Shown here: one piece after another, positions 17,394 to 29,100 of the stretch
How positions within the stretch are numbered: the first letter of the stretch is position 1
Layout: each line of letters opens with the position of its first letter
DNA from: Brachionus koreanus
Lineage: Eukaryota; Rotifera; Eurotatoria; Ploima; Brachionidae
Assembly (NCBI GenBank): GCA_016987375.1
Contig: PJRA01000323.1
Span: forward strand, 774,383 to 809,413
Direction of reading: 5' to 3'
DNA: 35,031 bases
Notes under the pieces: generated by a model
What the model was told of the DNA's origin: nothing
What the model saw: only the letters and a program-made list of their open reading frames with translations
Database searches by the model: none
Translations under genes and position numbers: made by a program

Positions 17394-19911
17394 TTATTTT
17401 ATAAAAATTTTCTGCAATCCAATAAAGGGGGCTTCGACAAAGAGACTCAAAAATACTGCAATAAAATAAGATCCAAGTAAATTTCCAACATAATAATAGA
17501 TCTTTGAAAAATAATTAAATAATCTAAAATAAAAAAGACAAAAAATAAAGCAATTACCAGATTAATGTCTTGTAGATGGAATAATCGTTTTTGTGTCATG
17601 TAAAAATAAAAAATAAATGTCTGATGAGACAAAAAAGCAGAATAGCTGAGTCTAGAAAGTGGCACAAAAATTTTCCACGAAAAAAATTTGGCTACAAAGC
17701 CGCCATTTTTTGTTTCACAAGCATAAATTACATAGCTGACTGCCAATGCCCAAAAAACTTTTGATAAACTCTGATAAATAATGTGATCAATTCGACTAAA
17801 ATAGAATGATGGATATAATCTCAAATCACTAAATACAATAAACACACATAAGCCCATTAAATTTTGAGCTATGTTCCAATTCAAAAAATTAAATATCTAA
17901 AAAAACACAATTGAATTTAAAGTGAAATAAATTTTTACCATATCATACAGTTCTTATTTTAGCATTATATCCTGGTTTTCTGTGATGAAACAGTATATAC
18001 CCAACAAAAACACCAATTAGAAAAGGGCTTGATCTGGTCCAGGGTTTTATATACACCCATTCATAAAAGTATTGTGAATTTTCTCTTTAAAAATATTCAA
18101 AAATTAAAACTTGAAAATAAAATTTAAAAAAATACCCCAAAATGCCCAGTTCTGAGCCAGGATGATAATACAAGCTTAAAAAAGTCGATATTATGTTTAC
18201 CAAAATTAGAAGCACAAGTATTAGGATTCCGATCAAAATTTTGCTATCAGAAAAAATTAATTTCTAAAATTAAATTTAAAATATCTTATACTTAAGAACC
18301 AATGGTATTAAAATTAATGGTGCTATTATATGAAACTGCATGTCGTTTGACAAGTACCAGCTTATGCCAAAACACTTATATAAATTTTTCAAAATTTTTA
18401 AATTAATTTTTTTTTAAATATTTTCTCCTACAGTTTCATTTGTTTGCTGAAAATTGCTCACATAGAGAAGATTTTTCCAGAATCTAGTTCTGCATACTGG
18501 TTGTTCGAATCCATTATTTTGATATAAAGGACCAGAGCCAAGATATTTTGTCAAGAAAATGCTGAAAAAAAGCATGAAATAGTAAGCTGGCGAAAGTCTC
18601 AAGATTCTATTTATCAAATATTTTGTTATGAATGTAATATTGAACTTAAAATTTGGCGCTGATGACATTTTTATGAACAAGTATCCTGTGAGAACGCCGC
18701 TGATCAAAAAAAATGAATCAACTGAAAAAAAAGCATTTGACACAATTGTGAATGAAAATCTTTTCAAAAAATTCAATGCTTCCAAAGGGTTATCTGAGTA
18801 AGGGACAATAAAAGCATAGGAATGACCAAGAATGACCCAGCCGAGGGTGATAACCCTGATTCCGTGAAGACTAGAAAGCTGGGAGTCATCGCTAAGGGTC
18901 AAGAAAATTTTCTTGAAATTTGACTTGAGAGACAAAGCCGAGATTAATTGTTCACTCAATCCCATAGCTGGTACAGCCTCGCTAATCATGCTTTCAGTAT
19001 CTAATAAATTAGTCGATACTGAATCTTCGTTGATTTGAATGTACAAAGTGTTTGGACTTTGTAGACATGAATTTTTACAGTAAGCTGAAACCAAATCCAA
19101 AATAGTTGCCAAACAAATGATTCCAATCAATGTCAAAATTACAGTTCTTGAAAAAAAAAGAAAATTATTTCAAAATATAAATTTATTTTTTTTTAAAATA
19201 CATTATTATCAAAGCCGGTTTATCTAGATCATTATTTGTTTGACAAACAACGTTGCTTTCATCAAATGTTTGATCATTTTTTGTAATTTTTTTAAAAACT
19301 TAAGTCAAAATTAAAAAATTAAAATAAAAAAAATCTTTCTTTTGATTACTAAAATTTAAAATTTCGGATATGTCTTTGCTAGTACATGATTTTGGCGAAC
19401 ATAAGCCGTATTTAAGATAGAATGCTGCTTTGGATGGTGTAGGAGGTTGATTGTTTGAAATAATGGTACAATACTTCGAAACAAAACTAATTGTTTCATT
19501 ATTGGATTCAATACATTCGGAATAGTCTCCGAGCCAGTTTAATGAACCTTTTAAAATGCCGATTGGAGGTTTGGCAAAACTATCAATTACTTTTTGAAAA
19601 AAAAATTATTTTTGCTAAAAAATTTACTATTATTTACTCTTTAATGCCCACTCTTGTTTTGACCAAAGTCCATTAAGTAAATTTTTTAGATCTGTGCTGC
19701 ATTGATCACTAAGACTTAGCTCATTTAGACTCCAATAGTCAAATTGAGAAGAAAATAATTTAGCTTTCTGAAACAAGTTGAATAAATGAGATAAATTGAT
19801 TTTTTTTATTTGGTTGATGAAGGGTGCCAGTTCAATTAAGCTATTTGGAGTCTGGCATTTGGTCAGACCAATACTAAACACGAAAATCGCTATGAATAAT
19901 TCAATCTTCAT
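17394..19911 (-). CDS. NRF-6-like (nose resistant to fluoxetine) acyltransferase, gene A
   Basis: Nine minus-strand exons join in frame to 699 residues: 19911-19638, 19589-19350, 19298-19202, 19146-18432, 18374-18292, 18243-18136, 18084-17949, 17896-17558, 17501-17394. Introns are 48-57 nt. A signal peptide (residues 1-19) precedes the extracellular NRF domain (about 75-170: EWALKIIDS, WLGDYSEC, KYGLCSPKSC). The acyltransferase-3 domain (about 285-695) is a multi-pass membrane region with HGIRVITLGWVILGH (conserved His about 312), FFSVDSFFLISGVLTGYLF, ISWYLSNDMQFH, KPWTRSSPFLIGVFVGYIL and SYSAFLSHQTF. Family members are thought to move acyl groups onto lipids or other substrates at membranes; the substrate here is unknown. 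Gene B is its tandem paralogue. Confidence 0.9.
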
Positions 19912-20216
19912 CACTCATTTATTTTTCCAAGTAAATATTTTATTAAAATTTAAAAAAAAAAAATTTATAATTTGATTGTATGCAGATGAAATCAAAAGTA
20001 TATACTCAGGTATCCATGAAAAATACTCATTAGAAAATTTATGAAAATTTTTAATAATTAATTAATTTATGTATGTTTTTTTTTGTTTAAATTTGACATT
20101 TTTGTATTAACAATAATAAATTTGATGATGAAAAACTGAAATTTATTTATTGAAAAATCAATGTTTTCGATATGTAAGCTTTCAATTTTTGATAATATTA
20201 ATTTAATTTTTTTTTA
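19912..20216. other. upstream region of NRF gene A
   Basis: Short AT-rich 5' flank before the transposon begins. TATATA-like strings occur (about 20001), but no promoter element can be singled out. Confidence 0.35.
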
Positions 20217-20483
20217 GTAGCATCATGTCTCCCCCTTTCGAACACTTAAGCTTTAAGTGCAAATATCTCAGTCATAAATAAATATTTTCGTTTACTTTTT
20301 TTTACATTATATATTTCACTATTTCATGATTATCAATTATTAATAAAATAAAATAAAAATTGACTTATTAATCACAAAATTTTTATTTAAAAAAAAACAA
20401 CTTTTTGTTCGGACTTATTAGCCTGTCTTATTAGTTCGAACAAATATATTTATTATTATTTATTTATTTGTAATTTCTGTACC

Positions 20484-20495
20484 GAGCTATAGCTC
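20484..20495. repeat. perfect palindrome in LINE 3' region
   Basis: GAGCTATAGCTC, close to the LINE 3' end and followed by its simple-repeat tail. Short 3' hairpins in CR1/L2-type elements can be recognised by their reverse transcriptase, so this is a candidate recognition stem (inference). Confidence 0.6.
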
Positions 20496-20639
20496 CTTCA
20501 GAAAAAAAGTAAAATAAGATAAAAATATTTAAAAAAATAAGTAGAAGTGTAATTAAAATAAAATAAAAAGATAATAAAATTTTTTAAAATATAGGGAAAT
20601 TAAAATTAAAATTAAAGTTACGGATAAAATTTAGTTACA

Positions 20640-23430
20640 GATACATTTTTTTTAAAAGTTTGATTGTTCAGGGAAAAAAGAAGAAATAGTTAGGTAGCAA
20701 TTACACAATGGAGTCGGGTATTCTATATATCTTGATTCAAAACCCTCTTTGTATTCCTTCACCAGTCTGACAACCAGTGGATTAAACTGACTCAACCCTG
20801 CTCCAACATATCTCTCACTCAACTCAAAAAGTCGATTGGAGACTGTTAGTTATTTAAGTTTATTCAATGCCTCGTGATGTAATATATTTGAGGGTGTGTC
20901 GTATTTTAGATTTAGAATAAACCGAACAGCTGAATTTTGGATTACCTGTATTCTTTTAATATTAATTTCAGAGAATGAATTAAGACATGAAAAAGTATAA
21001 TCCAAAATGGATCCAACTAAAGATTTGTAAAGATTTCCTAAGTTTTATAATTTAGACCCCATTTTTTATTTGATAAAACTTTATTAAATTGAGCCTTGAA
21101 TTTCAACGTTCCTTAATTTCATCTATCATTGGTTTAAAATTTAATTTAGAATCCAATTTTAAACCAAGAAATTTTGTCTCTTTTTGTCTAATAATTTTAT
21201 TTCCATAAATTCTTAAGTTTAGATCAGCCTTTTCCTTGTTTTGTTTTGAAAAGACCATCGAACAAGACTTTTCAACTGATATTTTCATTTTCCACTTGCG
21301 AAGCCACTGTTCTAGTTCATTCAAGTATTTATTGATTTTATTTTCTAAATTACCCTGTTTTTTATAAATAAAAAGGGTGACAAGGTCGTCTGCAAAAAGG
21401 AGGGAGTTTTCATTGTTTGTTTTGTTTTTTCTAGGGATATCGTTAATAAAAATACTGAATAATAATGGACTAATAACCGAGCCTTGAGGTACACCTGCTG
21501 TAATTGAAAATTCCTCAGTAATATGACCATTTACGTTTACTTTAAATTTCCTTGAGTAAAGAAAAGGCTTTATCCAGTGAATAAAGTAGTGTGGGATGTT
21601 CATTTTTATTAGCTTGTATATTAATCCGTCGTGCCAGACCCTATCAAAAGCTTTCGAAATGTCAAAAAATAAAGCGTTCACTTTTTTCTTTCTATTAAAA
21701 GATTCAACAATTTTTTGGATAAGAAAGAAAAGATTGTCAGCAGTTCGTCTATGCTTCCTAAAACCTGACTGTTCTTGAACAATTAAAGACTTTTGCTCTA
21801 GAAATCTATATAATCTAAGATAGATTATGCGCTCAAGCACCTTTCCAAGACAGCTTGTCATACTAATTGGTCTATAATTGGACGGGTCTTGTAATTGAGA
21901 TGATTTTTTAGGTATCATGGTTATGTTAGCAGTTTTCCTAGCTCTAGGAATCGTGCCATATTCAAGACTAAGATTAAATAGATTAATGAGTTCTTTTAGG
22001 TAGTTATAAGGTAGATTTTTTAACATTTAATTATGAATTTGATCTGGTCCTGATGCTGCATCATCCCTAAGCTTTTTTAGTACCAGAACCAATTCACTCA
22101 TGGTAATTGGTTCATTAAGAGTAAGCTGTTTATTTAATTCGAAATAATTTGAGTTAAAATCAGTTATTTCCCTATCCTTTTCCGAGTTAATCAAATCAAT
22201 GTTAGGACTAAATACATCCGCTAGAAATTCACCAAAAAACTTTCCCTTTTCTTCGTCTGTACTTAGCTCTACATCATTTTTAATCAAGGTCGGAATAAAT
22301 TTTGATCCTTTATTTGTTCTAAATTTGTTAATCTTTTTCCAAAAGGGTCTGCTTGATAGTGGATTTTTCCCCATTTTTTTAATAAATTCAGACCAATTTT
22401 GATTCCAAAATTTTTTTAAACTATTTTTCAATTCTGATGTTAATTTATTATATCTTTGTTTAAACATCTGACAACGATATTCTTCTTATCTTCCTACGTT
22501 CTTTAATTAAATTTACTATATGAGGAGGGAGACTGGTTTTAAAGATTCTTTGGGAACGATATGGTATGCTTTGAAAAGAAGCATTTATTATTTTTTGAGT
22601 AATTTTATTGTTAAAATCATCAATAGATAAATATTTTGAATTGAGATTTTGGTTTTTAAGAATCTCCTTAAATAGCGAACAATTAGCTTTTTTAAAATCT
22701 AATTTATTTGATAGTGATTTATTTGTTAGTGAGTAATTTAAGGATATGCTTGTTTCTATTGGGAAGTGATCACTTGTCATATCTTGACTATCTAATACTT
22801 TAAAATCAATTATTTTGTCTACTAGCCAAGNNNNNNNNNNNNNNNNNNNNNNNNNNNNNNNNNNNNNNNNNNNNNNNNNNNNNNNNNNNNNNNNNNNNNN
22901 NNNNNNNNNNNNNNNNNNNNNNNNNNNNNNNNNNNNNNNNNNNNNNNNNNNNNNNNNNNNNNNNNNNNNNNNNNNNNNNNNNNNNNNNNNNNNNNNNNNN
23001 NNNNNNNNNNNNNNNNNNNNNNNNNNNNNNNNNNNNNNNNNNNNNNNNNNNNNNNNNNNNNNNNNNNNNNNNNNNNNNNNNNNNNNNNNNNNNNNNNNNN
23101 NNNNNNNNNNNNNNNNNNNNNNNNNNNNNNNNNNNNNNNNNNNNNNNNNNNNNNNNNNNNNNNNNNNNNNNNNNNNNNNNNNNNNNNNNNNNNNNNNNNN
23201 NNNNNNNNNNNNNNNNNNNNNNNNNNNNNNNNNNNNNNNNNNNNNNNNNNNNNNNNNNNNNNNNNNNNNNNNNNNNNNNNNNNNNNNNNNNNNNNNNNNN
23301 NNNNNNNATCTGGGGAGTGCTGAGTCAAAAAATTTTCCAATAATATAACCTTACTGGGAAGATGAAAACAATTCCAATATGTAACTACTAACCTTGTTTT
23401 AGAAAGTGATAGATTTTTTGAAAATTTCAT
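20640..23430 (-). pseudogene. LINE ORF2: endonuclease and reverse transcriptase
   Basis: Starts at ATG 23430 (TYWNCFHLPSKV, endonuclease beta-1 region). 477 N remove the middle, and it resumes with SDHFPIE (end of the endonuclease). The RT includes NYRPISMTSCLGKVLERII, SGFRKHRRTADNLF, FFDISKAFDRVWHDGL, AGVPQGSVISPLLFSIFIND and the catalytic FADD at 21396-21385. A C-terminal part at about 21050-20640 reads IKRIQVIQNSAVRFILNLKY. Damage: a frameshift near 22480 (one extra base), an in-frame TAA at 22029-22027, a frameshift near 21105 and more beyond. The domain order and FADD box fit Jockey/CR1-type LINEs. Confidence 0.88.
22831..23307. other. assembly gap (477 N)
   Basis: Unknown bases. The flanks are the two ends of the LINE endonuclease domain, so the missing part is about 150-200 codons of that domain if the gap size is real. 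Open frames running through it are meaningless. Confidence 1.
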
Positions 23431-24474
23431 TGATCGTATTTTTTTAAATTGTTTGAACAAGCTGGTTGTTTTGTAACTGTATTCTTTCTTTGTTTTTTAT
23501 ATTGATCTCCTCCATGAGATACGCTTCTGGTCGAACTTGTATGCGGGTCGAAAATATTTTCGTTTTCACTATTCGAATCCGACAAGTCTTCTATCCGATC
23601 ATCTTTATGTGGTTCGGATTCAGATCTTCGTTTGATTTGATTTTTGGTTCGAATTAAATCTTTAGACTCATTTTTTTTGAATACTTGAGTTGGTGTTACA
23701 TTTTCCTGCTGGTTTAATTGCTTAAAAACCCGTAGATGATCCTCAAAGACTGGTGTTTTAAGGAATTTTCATTTTCTCTAATGACTTAAGTTTTTCTGCA
23801 ATTGAGCATTTTTTGGTCAAATGTCCTTTTTGGTGACAACTTTCACATGTTGATTCTTTAACTGAGCATTTGGCTATGTTGTGCCCTTCATCGTCACAAA
23901 AGTAGCATTTTTGCTTCTGTCCGACGATTGAAACCACACATTTTAGGCCATACATGATTGTTGGGCCAGTCAGGCTCTGAATTATATTATCTTCTTCCTT
24001 AGGATACGAAATTTTTACTCTTCTTAGTCCATTTTTCCTCTCGGGTCTATCTTTGTATTTTTCTTCAGACATTTGTTCAATTTTGAGGCCATTAATTCGG
24101 ACAGCATTGAAGAAATTTTTAAGTAGGTGGTTATCAAAGTCAGTTGGAAGCAAGTGAAACCGAAAGATACAAAATTTTCTAGGATCCGGAACTTTATTCG
24201 CATCTTCAAGCTTAAAATAGGTTCCTTTGATGTTAATTTCTCGATCAAAAATGACTTCTGCGTCAAACGTGGGTTTGAATTCGATTATCCATATCTTATT
24301 TGATGAGAAGTTGTAAATGGATGTGATTGCGTCATTCTCAACTGGAGTAAGGATCACATCAAGTGCATCGAAAAGAACTTTGTGAGTAACTGGTTTGTCC
24401 AACTTTTTAAGGTTGAGTTTGAGCGAATTTTTAAAGATCCACCGACTTTTTGGGTTTGAATTGGTTAGCGACAT
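23427..24474 (-). pseudogene. LINE ORF1 (gag-like, two CCHC zinc knuckles)
   Basis: From ATG 24474 the first frame runs 238 codons. An RNA-recognition-like central part (FCIFRFHLLPTDFDNHLLKN) precedes two zinc knuckles, CYFCDDEGHNIAKC and CESCHQKGHLTKKC, each CX2CX4HX4C. It stops at TAA 23760-23758. One base shifted, coding continues for about 110 codons (from FLKTPVFEDH through a Ser/Glu-rich tail) to TGA at 23429-23427. ORF1 proteins of this type bind the element's RNA. The shift is probably a mutation, since ORF2 is also broken, though a programmed shift cannot be excluded. Confidence 0.85.
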
Positions 24475-24710
24475 TGCCAATTCACAGATTAAGCAAATTT
24501 CTAAGTCACGTGATGACGCTTAAAATTAAGATTTCAAATTTGCTAAGCCAAAAGACAATTTCTTATTTATTATAAATATATTATTATTTATTTATTTATT
24601 TATTATAAATATATTAATCAATTATATAAATTTAAATAAAAACGGATCACAATTATCGATGAACTAATTAAGTAATTAAAATAAATATGAGAGTAAATTC
24701 AACAATTTTT

Positions 24711-25205
24711 ACAAATAGCGTCACTTAAGAAATTTTCAGAGCAAATGCCGCAAAACTAGTTGTCGCATTCTTCACACGAATACCAAAGTCTTTGATGATC
24801 TGGAGCGGCTTCATTAAATACAGATTCACAATTTTTATTAGCGCATATTTTATTGAATTGTACTGAATCTGGGATTACTTTCTCAACAGCCTCTAAGTCT
24901 AACTTTCTTTTAGTGTATTTACGTTTAATTTTCGGTTCTTGAAATTGAGATTGTTTAGCCAATTTTTGAGCAGCTTTCTCTGACGCAGCTTTTTCTTTTG
25001 CTAACTTTTTTTGAGCTCTTTCTAACTTATTTTGTTCAATCCTCTTTTTTTCATTCTCAGCTGCCAACTGTTTACTTAAAATTTGTAACTTAACACCATA
25101 TTTGATTGCTGCTTTTCTAATTGACTTTTCTTCGCCTCTTTTAATACGATTATGAAAAAAAAAATTTTTTTTTGGCTTAAATTTTCTTAATTTTTTTTGT
25201 TGCAA
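24711..25205 (-). pseudogene. pogo-like transposase remnant, DDE core deleted
   Basis: The N-terminal part has a psq-type helix-turn-helix (RIKRGEEKSIRKAAIKYGV). It passes directly into a long Lys/Glu/Ala coiled-coil (about residues 50-85) and a C-terminal zinc-binding tail, CANKNCESVF then LWYSCEECDN. A TAG at 24758-24756 stops it. The frame continues with FCGICSENFLSDAICKNC, so the TAG most likely replaced a Trp codon. The catalytic DDE domain that normally lies between helix-turn-helix and tail is missing. The first ATG is not clear, and 25205 is a TTG. Confidence 0.6.
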
Positions 25206-25425
25206 TAAATGGTAACTCTATAAGCGCGTATCTTTAAGTACTATAAAAAATGCAAATTTTTTTTTCCTTTCAAATTTTTATTTCCAATTAATATTAAAAA
25301 TTATTTATTCAAAAAATCAAAAAAAAAATTTTAAGTGTTAACGGTTTGTTTTTTGTGAGTAAAATTGTTAACTGTTCGAAATCAATAAGCCGTTCGAACT
25401 TTGCAGACATGATGTTATCTGCTAC

Positions 25426-26183
25426 ATAATTTGAATCATTAACTTGAAAACCTTGTTGGAAAAACTAGGTGTTTATTTTATTTTTATTTCAACCCTTTTG
25501 CTTGTGCTTAACTTTTTGAATTGGTGTTATATTTGCTTGTTTTCATTTTTTCGTCACAAAACTATGCTTGATAAAATTGCTAAACAGTTCAACATTTATT
25601 ACAACAATTTCAAAACTTGAAGATTTTTAAAGTCTATCAGATAGACCTTTTAAAACCGTTACACTTTTTGTTTTTTCCTTTTCCTAATTAGGTTGTTTAA
25701 AATGAAATATTTAGTAAATTAAGTTTAAGATGCCAGAGTCTTCTAGAAATGAATATTTTCTTTTTAAATCATGTCTGAAGAAATGCTGGAGGGCAGACAA
25801 GTCTAAGAAATTAGATAAACTTTAAAAAAATAGTTGGAACAAAAATCTATACAATACGTCAAATAAATGAGACCAAGCTTTCAGTTTTTTTTATTTGAAC
25901 TATACGACTGCTTTTAGATTTGGATTTGTATAGCTAACTGCTATAAACAAGCCGATGCCAATATTTAAGTGGTTACATATTTAGAAAAAGACATTTAATG
26001 ATAAATTATTTTATTTCTAAATAAACAAAAAAAAAATTTCACTTTTTGAACAAAAAAATCTTTTTGTAATATTTTATTTTTTTTTGGAAAAATTTTATTT
26101 TAATTTAAAAAATTTTAGTTTGATTATTTTCTTTAAAAAAAATTATTTTTTTCATGTTCATGTTATGTATATTTATTAATCAA
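25426..26183. other. intergenic, nothing recognised
   Basis: AT-rich spacer between the transposon's right end and the 3' end of NRF gene B. No coding pattern, no clear repeat. Confidence 0.4.
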
Positions 26184-29100
26184 TTACATCAACAAGTTCT
26201 TTTCAAATGCAGCAAATGGTAATTCAATAAAAATATAGACAAAATAGCCAGCTATAACTGATAGTGTCAAATTTCCTATAAACCTATACATCTAAATGGG
26301 AAAATTGGAAATTTTTACTTGGAATAAAAATAATTGCCATAAATTTACCATCAAAGTATCTTGAATATATATTGGTCTCAATCCTGTAGAAATAACTTGT
26401 GTCAAGACAATGCTATGAATTAAATAAATTGAAAATGAAAGTTTAGCTAAAGGTTTCCAAATTTTCAAAGAAAGAAATTTATTGACAAATCCTCCATTAC
26501 CAGTCACACAAGCGTATATAATATAAGACAAGCCAATCGACCAAATAATCCTTTATGTTAAGTATTAATCTAAAAGAGTTTTACTTCTATAAATTTATCT
26601 TAATTACTTTGAAAATGTTTCGTATATGATGCTCATCCATTTTTTCATTGGGTTTCCTGAAAAGTTTGGATAATTACCAAATACCATTAAACACAGTAAA
26701 AATAAACTAAGAATCCACAGTAAAATGTTGAATACCTGAGGATAAAGAATAAAATAAAAATTAACTCAAAAACCTATATACCGGATGGATGTAATTCGGA
26801 CTTTTTGATGTTTTCTTTCGATAAATTATATATCCTAAAAGAAGACCGACTATGAAAGGTCCAACTCTAAACCATGGTACAACATATGCATTAGTAAAAA
26901 AATCAGGATTTCTTAAGTTTTAAAGTTGAAAAAAAAGTTCAAAATTTTTTAAATAAAATAACCCTCCAAAATTTCCAAGTTCAAATCCTGGATTTTGATT
27001 TATTATTATGATTGTTGTAATTATTGAGGCCAATAAAGTAAGGATAGAGAGAACTATTCCAATAATTGGTTTTCTAAAATTAAAATTTTTAAGATTTTAG
27101 GTTGTGAAGCATTTTTGAATTCAATACTTAAGTGCAAATGGTATCAATACTAGAGGGGCAAGCCAATGATATTGCATATCATTCGCTAAATACCAACTGA
27201 CTCCTAATTGTTTAAATCAAAAAATTTCATTTGAATATTTTTAGGCTAATTAAATAATTACCTAAACACTTGAAAAAAAAATCACTTTATTAAAAATCAT
27301 TTTTCTAATTGTCTAAATACATACTTGTCTGTCTTTTTTTATTAAATTGTTCATATAGAGCATGTTCAAGTACCATGTATCGTTGCATTGATTAAGTTCA
27401 AATCCATTTTCTGGAAAAATGGGACCTTCTCCTATATACTTAGTCAAAGTTGCACTAATCATCAAAACAACCATATAAACTGGAGTTATTCTAATAATTT
27501 TATTCAAATTTTTAATTAATACATTTAAAAAATGAAAACATTTGTATTTTTTTGGCTCTAAAAAGACTTTTAAAATGGCAATCGTTTCTAAAACTTATGA
27601 TTTTTTTGTCATACGTTTTAGTTAATTATTCTAAGAAATTTTCTCAATTAGTCATTTTAAAATCAATTCGAATTTGAGGAACAAGTGGTTCAATTGCTGG
27701 TTGTGGTTAAAAATCATCATTCTTGATAACAAATAGCTACATGTTCAAGATTGAACAAATATTTAAAAAAATTTCCCTTTTTGCCTAGACAGCAAAATCA
27801 AATGAACCTCCAAAGGGTAATGAATGAGATAATGAAGAAAATGATTCAAAGATCTCCTAAAAGACATGAACTAGTAATTACAAGAAAAAATTTCGTTTTG
27901 GACTTTGGTGCGATATTTCATTTCATTATTTGAAAAATGAAATTTGATTAAAAATTTTACAAGGCCAGTTTTTGATCTTCACTTTCACAAAATGAAAAAA
28001 TAAATATTTAAAATTTTACCTCAAGTATCTATGTATGTAGTATTTTACCATAAATTTGGTTGACAATTTTGTTTTTGATATAATTTTAATAAACAGATAG
28101 GATGTTAGAAATCCACTAGAAAAAAAAATTGAATATTTTTAATATTGGTTAAAAAATTTCAACTAAAAGTACCTAAGTAGAAAAAATGTATCCACAGATA
28201 AAATTCCATTCAAAACAATCATAAAAGGAAAACGTTGTACCAATTCAAAGTAATATGAAGCATTATCACTTGCTGAATAGATAAAGCTATATGTATGACC
28301 CAAAATGACCCTTTAATAAATTTGAAAAAATTAATTTATTTAATTTTTTTCCATTAAATAGATTTATTAATTTTTGAGAATAGGTTTTTAGTAATTAAAC
28401 CCATTTAATATTACCATACTTATCTATTTTTATAATTACCATGATAGTGACAAAAATCGGATTCCATTTAGACATGTAAATTGTTCTTTTGACTCGTTTA
28501 AATCAAATAATTTAATTGTATTAGAATAAATTGATGAATCAACTAGAATTTGATGAATTTTGGATTCTTTTTGCTCAATTGATTTATTTTCACTTTTTAT
28601 TTCTTTGTTTTCTTTCAATTCAATTTTATCATTGGGAAATGTTTTTTTTTTGTTGTTTAAAATGAATTTGCCATAAAAATCATATATTGTCGATATTAGC
28701 ACAAATGTAAATAAAACTCCCAGGATTGATCTTAAATTTAGAAAAATAAACTCATATTTTGGTACAATTATTATCTTCATGTAATAGAAAATGCTAGTTA
28801 TTCAATTTGTCTAGTTATTTTATTTCAAATTTTCTTTAATAAACTTTTTAAAGGTAAAATTTAAATTTATTAAATTATTTAAATTACATTGAAAAAAAAT
28901 TTTCAAAAAAAATACTTAATTTTTTATCGCTTAGATTTAAAACTGTGACTTATAAACAAGTCTGATGAAAAGCTGAGTAAAAGTTTTCAGAAAGACACAA
29001 AAACCAAAAAAATTTTAGGCCAAAAATTTTATATATTCTTGAATTTTGAGAATTTTTTATTTTTTCTGAATAAAATTATTTTAAAATTTTGGAAAAAAGT

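Larger units (their letters stand above)
20470..24575 (-). mobile_element. CR1/Jockey-like non-LTR retrotransposon, near full length
   Basis: Minus-strand element with 5' leader (about 24560-24475), ORF1 with zinc knuckles, ORF2 with endonuclease and reverse transcriptase, and a 3' end with the 12-nt palindrome GAGCTATAGCTC (20484-20495) and a tail of AAAT/AATA repeats. The AT-rich string TTATTATTTATTTATTT occurs at both edges (about 20450-20470 and 24582-24602) and may be a target duplication, but it is low complexity. Several stops and frameshifts show that it is dead. An assembly gap removes most of the endonuclease. Confidence 0.85.
20217..25425. mobile_element. decayed pogo-like DNA transposon, host of a nested LINE
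   Basis: Ends are inverted. GTAGC-ATCATGTCT with TTCGAAC about 20 nt in (20217-20243) faces its inverse at 25425-25392, where the right end has about 7 extra nt (GATAACA) between GTAGC and ATCATGTCT. Both ends carry more TTCGAAC-type motifs a little further in (20407-20440 and 25376-25398), with ATTAG or CTTATT between them. Inside the right end is a transposase relic with a psq-like helix-turn-helix. Such features fit pogo/Tigger-like elements, though a TA duplication is not clear. The LINE at about 20470-24575 interrupts it. Confidence 0.55.

Noticed and set aside
22815..23460. Open frames of 177 and 212 codons through the N run
   Set aside because: They exist only because N bases cannot give stops. 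Only the real flanks belong to the LINE endonuclease.
27751..27933. 60-codon frame in intron 7 of NRF gene B
   Set aside because: It lies on the opposite strand within an intron, with no motif. The intron is supported by phase and paralogue comparison.
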